Positions 5,252-7,719 of a stretch of DNA of 7,719 bases are shown here, piece by piece. Source of the DNA: DASUME01 sp041179425 (GTDB taxonomy: Bacteria > Myxococcota_A > Polyangia > Polyangiales > DASUME01); assembly GCA_041179425.1 (NCBI GenBank), contig JBEGTL010000396.1:1-7719 (forward strand), read 5' to 3'. The translations under genes were made by a program, and so were the position numbers. The number at the start of each line of letters is the position of its first letter. Position 1 is the first letter of the stretch. The notes under the pieces are model-generated. The model ran no database searches. It was given only the letters and a program-made list of their open reading frames with translations, and was not told the origin of the DNA.

Positions 5252-7276
5252 CGTGGGAGTGCTTACCTCGAGGGCTGCGCTGGTCGAATTGCCTGCGGCG
5301 TCGCTCGCTCGCACCGACAGGGTGTGCGTGCCGGCGCTGAGGCTCGTCAGGTCGACCTCGAAGGCTTCGTTCTTCGTATCGAGAAGGTCGTCCGTGGGAA
5401 ACACCGGTCGATACAGCCCGGTGTCCAGCGCGAGCTCGAGCTGACTTACCGGGCCAAGCGCGTCGATCGCCCGTCCGCTGAGCTTGCCCGAGACGAACCG
5501 TAGCTCGCGCAGCTCGGGCGCATGGTTGTCCACCAAGATGGGCGCGCTGATCGCCTCGGTGCGCGCGACGTACGGCTCCGGATTGGTCGCTTCGTCGGAC
5601 ACCAGCACGCGCACGCGGTAGTAACCATCGGGGATATTGCGTGTCTCCCAGCTGTAGTCGGTCTGCTCCAGCAGCTCGTACTCGCGCTGCAGCGGCAGCC
5701 ACGCAGTCTGCCCCTCACGCTTGGCCAACAGCCGATAGCGCAGCTTGTCCTCGTCGGGATTGTCGACCTCCCAAGTGAGGGCGAGCTGTGTGGAGCGCGG
5801 CTTGCTGGTGTCGTCGCTCTTGACGGGTGGCTTGGTGTGCACGTTGCGCACGTGCGCCACCAGGTTTTGCGGCAAGTAGTACGCCTCGACCGCGTACAGC
5901 TCGGCATCGCCGGTGAGCTTGGCGCGGAGCTGCAAAAAGCGCGCGGCCGGACTCTTGATGGGACCCTGCGCGGTGCTCTCCGCGGACCACGCAGACCAGG
6001 TCGCGTCGGGTGTCTCGGTGTTGCCCGAGCGCGTCGAGAACGAGAGCGTGCCCGGCGGGGTGACTGCGCCTCGAAAGCTGAGCTCGCCAAAACGCGCAGG
6101 CGCCTTGGCGTCGAGCGTGGCGCTCACCCACTCCCCCTCGGTCTTGGGCTCGCGCACGCGGTACACCGCCACACCGTCGGAGCTGATGAAGTGCGGCGTG
6201 GCCGACGCCAGGTGGATGGCCGCGATCTGACGCTCGTCCACGTCGGCCCACACGGCTCGCTCGCCGCTGGTCGATAGGCGCACGATGCGACCGTCTTGCG
6301 CGAGTCCCGCGTGCACGCTGTCCGTCGTGGGGTCGATCTCGAGCGCGCTCACGTGTGCACTGTCGAAGCGGCCCAGCTCGTCGACGCGACCCGTGAAGTC
6401 GACCGTGTAGACGCTGCCTTTGCCGGGACGCAGGCGCTTGGTGCGCGCCGCGGCACCCAAGTCTTTGGTGTCGCCCACGGTAGGCGGCGGAGCGGGAAAC
6501 TCGTTGGAGGCAACGGCGACGAAGCGGGGCCCCACGTCGAGCGTGGTGATCTCTTGTCCCGGAAAGTCGTACAGCACCTCGGCGCTCTTGCCCGAGATAC
6601 GAAGCAGCCGCGCACCGTTGCTGGTGCCGGCGTAGACGCGGCCTTGCGCGTCGAGAGCGAGACACAACAAGTGCTCTGCCTCGTCGTCGTACACGAGCTG
6701 CGCCTGACCCTTCTCGTCGAGCGAGAAGAGCTTGCCCTCGGGCCCCGTGGCTGCGTACAGCGTGCGGTGCGCGGCCGAGTACGCGAGCGCCCAGACGTGA
6801 TCGGCGCCGGGCAGCTTGGCCAGCTCGCGCACCTTGCCATCGAGCGCGATCGCGAACACGCGACCACCGGGCAGCGAGCCCGCATAGAGCGTGTTGTCGG
6901 CCCACACCAGTGAGGTGAGCAGCGCCGCGTCGGTGTCGGCGAACAGCTTGACGCCTTCTTTGGTCGACTTGTAGATGCGCCCTTCGTTGCCGGTCGCCAC
7001 GTAGATCGCGCCGTCGCGGCCGACCGCGCTCGCGTAGGCGACGGGCACACCGTCGATGGCTGCGCGCTCGCTGCTGACCGCGCGCGTGAGCTTGCCGCTC
7101 GCGTGCGCCGCGGCGCCCTTGAGGGTCCCCTTCTCGAAGGCCTCGCTGGTGTCGAGCACGAAGCTCTTGGTGGAGACCGCCAGGCTCACGCTGGGCACGA
7201 GCAACAGGGCGGCGAGCCAGCCGAAGCGCGCGATGCCTGCGCGCGTGAGCGGAGCCTGATCGTTCGAACGCTTCAT
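5246..7276 (-). CDS. Exported beta-propeller protein with Fn3/Ig-like C-terminal modules
   Basis: Secreted or envelope-located protein of 676 residues, function unknown. Residues 1-33 form a signal peptide (basic start, hydrophobic AALLLVPSVSLA, cleavage likely after Ala33). Residues about 75-375 hold repeated propeller blades: IYVATGNEGRIYKS (91-104), LYAGSLPGGRVFAI (130-143), LYAATGPEGKLFSL (173-186), VYAGTSNGARLLRI (214-227) and VHAGLAQDGRIVRL (320-333), interrupted near 259-285 by a Pro/Lys-rich insertion. About 395-470 is a beta module with TRSGNTETPDATWSAW (415-430), followed by a Fn3-like segment (about 497-565) and an Ig-like end (about 580-672). No enzyme motif is seen, so binding or scaffolding is likely. 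The ATG overlaps the upstream stop (ATGA), so it is co-translated with the S55-like gene. Start and export call are firm; the domain names are by pattern. Confidence 0.88.
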   Translation of the reverse strand: MKRSNDQAPLTRAGIARFGWLAALLLVPSVSLAVSTKSFVLDTSEAFEKGTLKGAAAHASGKLTRAVSSERAAIDGVPVAYASAVGRDGAIYVATGNEGRIYKSTKEGVKLFADTDAALLTSLVWADNTLYAGSLPGGRVFAIALDGKVRELAKLPGADHVWALAYSAAHRTLYAATGPEGKLFSLDEKGQAQLVYDDEAEHLLCLALDAQGRVYAGTSNGARLLRISGKSAEVLYDFPGQEITTLDVGPRFVAVASNEFPAPPPTVGDTKDLGAAARTKRLRPGKGSVYTVDFTGRVDELGRFDSAHVSALEIDPTTDSVHAGLAQDGRIVRLSTSGERAVWADVDERQIAAIHLASATPHFISSDGVAVYRVREPKTEGEWVSATLDAKAPARFGELSFRGAVTPPGTLSFSTRSGNTETPDATWSAWSAESTAQGPIKSPAARFLQLRAKLTGDAELYAVEAYYLPQNLVAHVRNVHTKPPVKSDDTSKPRSTQLALTWEVDNPDEDKLRYRLLAKREGQTAWLPLQREYELLEQTDYSWETRNIPDGYYRVRVLVSDEATNPEPYVARTEAISAPILVDNHAPELRELRFVSGKLSGRAIDALGPVSQLELALDTGLYRPVFPTDDLLDTKNEAFEVDLTSLSAGTHTLSVRASDAAGNSTSAALEVSTPTR

Positions 7277-7719
7277 CGTTTTTCCCTGCGCACGTCGAGA
7301 CCGAGCTTGGCGCTGCCGGTGATCACGCCGCCAAACGGCACGGTGATGCGCTGCTCCATCGCGAACGCGGCTGTCTTGGTGGTGTCGTGAGAGGTGGCCA
7401 GCGCGTCGAGCGCAGAGCCGGGCAGATCGCGGACGACGTGTCCGGAGAGACTCAGACCGCGACTCTTACGCTCGAGCGTGATGGCGAGTGCCGTGCTGGG
7501 CAGGCCTGAGCGCACCAGATCGAGGATATCGGCCAGGCTCTCGGGCAGTGGGTGCTCGAGCCGTACGCGGTCTGCAGACAGCACTTCGAGCTCGAGGTGC
7601 TCTCCGGCGTAGCTGGCCGGCAAGGGCACCTCGATGACTCGCTGCTCGAGCGGCTTGCCGTACGGCCGCAGCGTGAGGACCACGCGCGCGGGCTCCCCCG
7701 GGTCGAGCTCGTCTTTAGA
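7273..7719 (-). CDS. C-terminal part of a probable SpoIVB-type (S55) peptidase protein (partial)
   Basis: The frame is open to the right edge and gives 148 residues ending at TGA 7275-7273; the true start is outside the window. The visible part holds PGEPARVVLTLRPYG, then a beta-rich IEVPLPASYAGEHLELEVL, then PESLADILDLVRSGLPST and a LPGSALDAL segment. This order resembles, from memory, the C-terminal region that follows the S55 peptidase domain in deltaproteobacterial and acidobacterial envelope proteins. The catalytic Ser-His part is not visible, so peptidase activity cannot be confirmed. The GTG at 7683 is an internal Val codon, since coding continues upstream in the same frame with a plausible sequence. 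The stop shares bases with the propeller gene start (ATGA). Another extracytoplasmic protein is possible. Confidence 0.6.
   Translation of the reverse strand, partial: SKDELDPGEPARVVLTLRPYGKPLEQRVIEVPLPASYAGEHLELEVLSADRVRLEHPLPESLADILDLVRSGLPSTALAITLERKSRGLSLSGHVVRDLPGSALDALATSHDTTKTAAFAMEQRITVPFGGVITGSAKLGLDVRREKR

Noticed and set aside
3431..5503. 690-codon open frame on the plus strand, antisense to the kinase gene
   Set aside because: The minus-strand frame encodes a complete kinase with all motifs. The antisense product is His/Arg/Val/Leu-rich without domains, as expected for an antisense frame in GC-rich DNA.
5715..6905. 396-codon minus-strand frame inside the propeller gene
   Set aside because: Arg-rich shifted frame; the accepted frame shows repeated blades and a signal peptide.
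7681..7683. GTG as start of the rightmost minus-strand gene
   Set aside because: The frame continues upstream to the window edge with a sequence (DELDPGEPARV) that fits the same beta domain, so the GTG is an internal Val.

Overview
The window is GC-rich, and its coding strands strongly prefer C or G at third codon positions. It encodes an Hanks-type kinase with a single membrane span and PEGA-like repeats, a Lon protease, and an exported beta-propeller protein. This combination points to a myxobacterium or a related deltaproteobacterial lineage (Myxococcota). That placement is inferred from gene content; the window holds no rRNA or other marker.

Layout. (1) 1-825, minus: N-terminal 275 residues of a Lon protease, running off the left edge. 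(2) 826-1083: divergent intergenic region with a weak promoter-like element and a short inverted repeat. (3) 1084-1287, plus: a probable 67-residue membrane (or lipo-) protein. (4) 1296-2372, plus: a 358-residue protein whose C-terminal half carries, in order, the sequence landmarks of a RelA/SpoT (p)ppGpp synthetase fold, with no recognisable hydrolase domain. (5) 2373-2509: convergent intergenic region with a long, near-perfect hairpin, probably a bidirectional terminator. (6) 2510-5035, minus: an 841-residue Ser/Thr kinase with a long Pro/Ala/Ser linker, one membrane span and two PEGA-like domains. (7) 5036-5245: intergenic leader with a terminator hairpin at its far end. (8) 5246-7276, minus: a 676-residue exported beta-propeller protein with Fn3/Ig-like C-terminal modules. 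(9) 7273-7719, minus: C-terminal 148 residues of a protein resembling the tail of SpoIVB-type S55 peptidase proteins, joined to the propeller gene by an ATGA stop/start overlap.

How the genes may work together. The S55-like and propeller genes look like one translationally coupled envelope module. The kinase lies downstream on the same strand but behind a terminator-like hairpin, so it is probably a separate unit; it would carry a periplasmic signal to the cytoplasm. The RelA/SpoT-like gene is divergent from lon. If it makes or binds alarmones, the pairing with a stress protease would be functionally sensible, but that is inference.

The main candidate for something little described is the RelA/SpoT-like protein at 1296-2372. 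It is longer than usual small alarmone synthetases, has its own N-terminal domain, and sits behind a small membrane-protein ORF.
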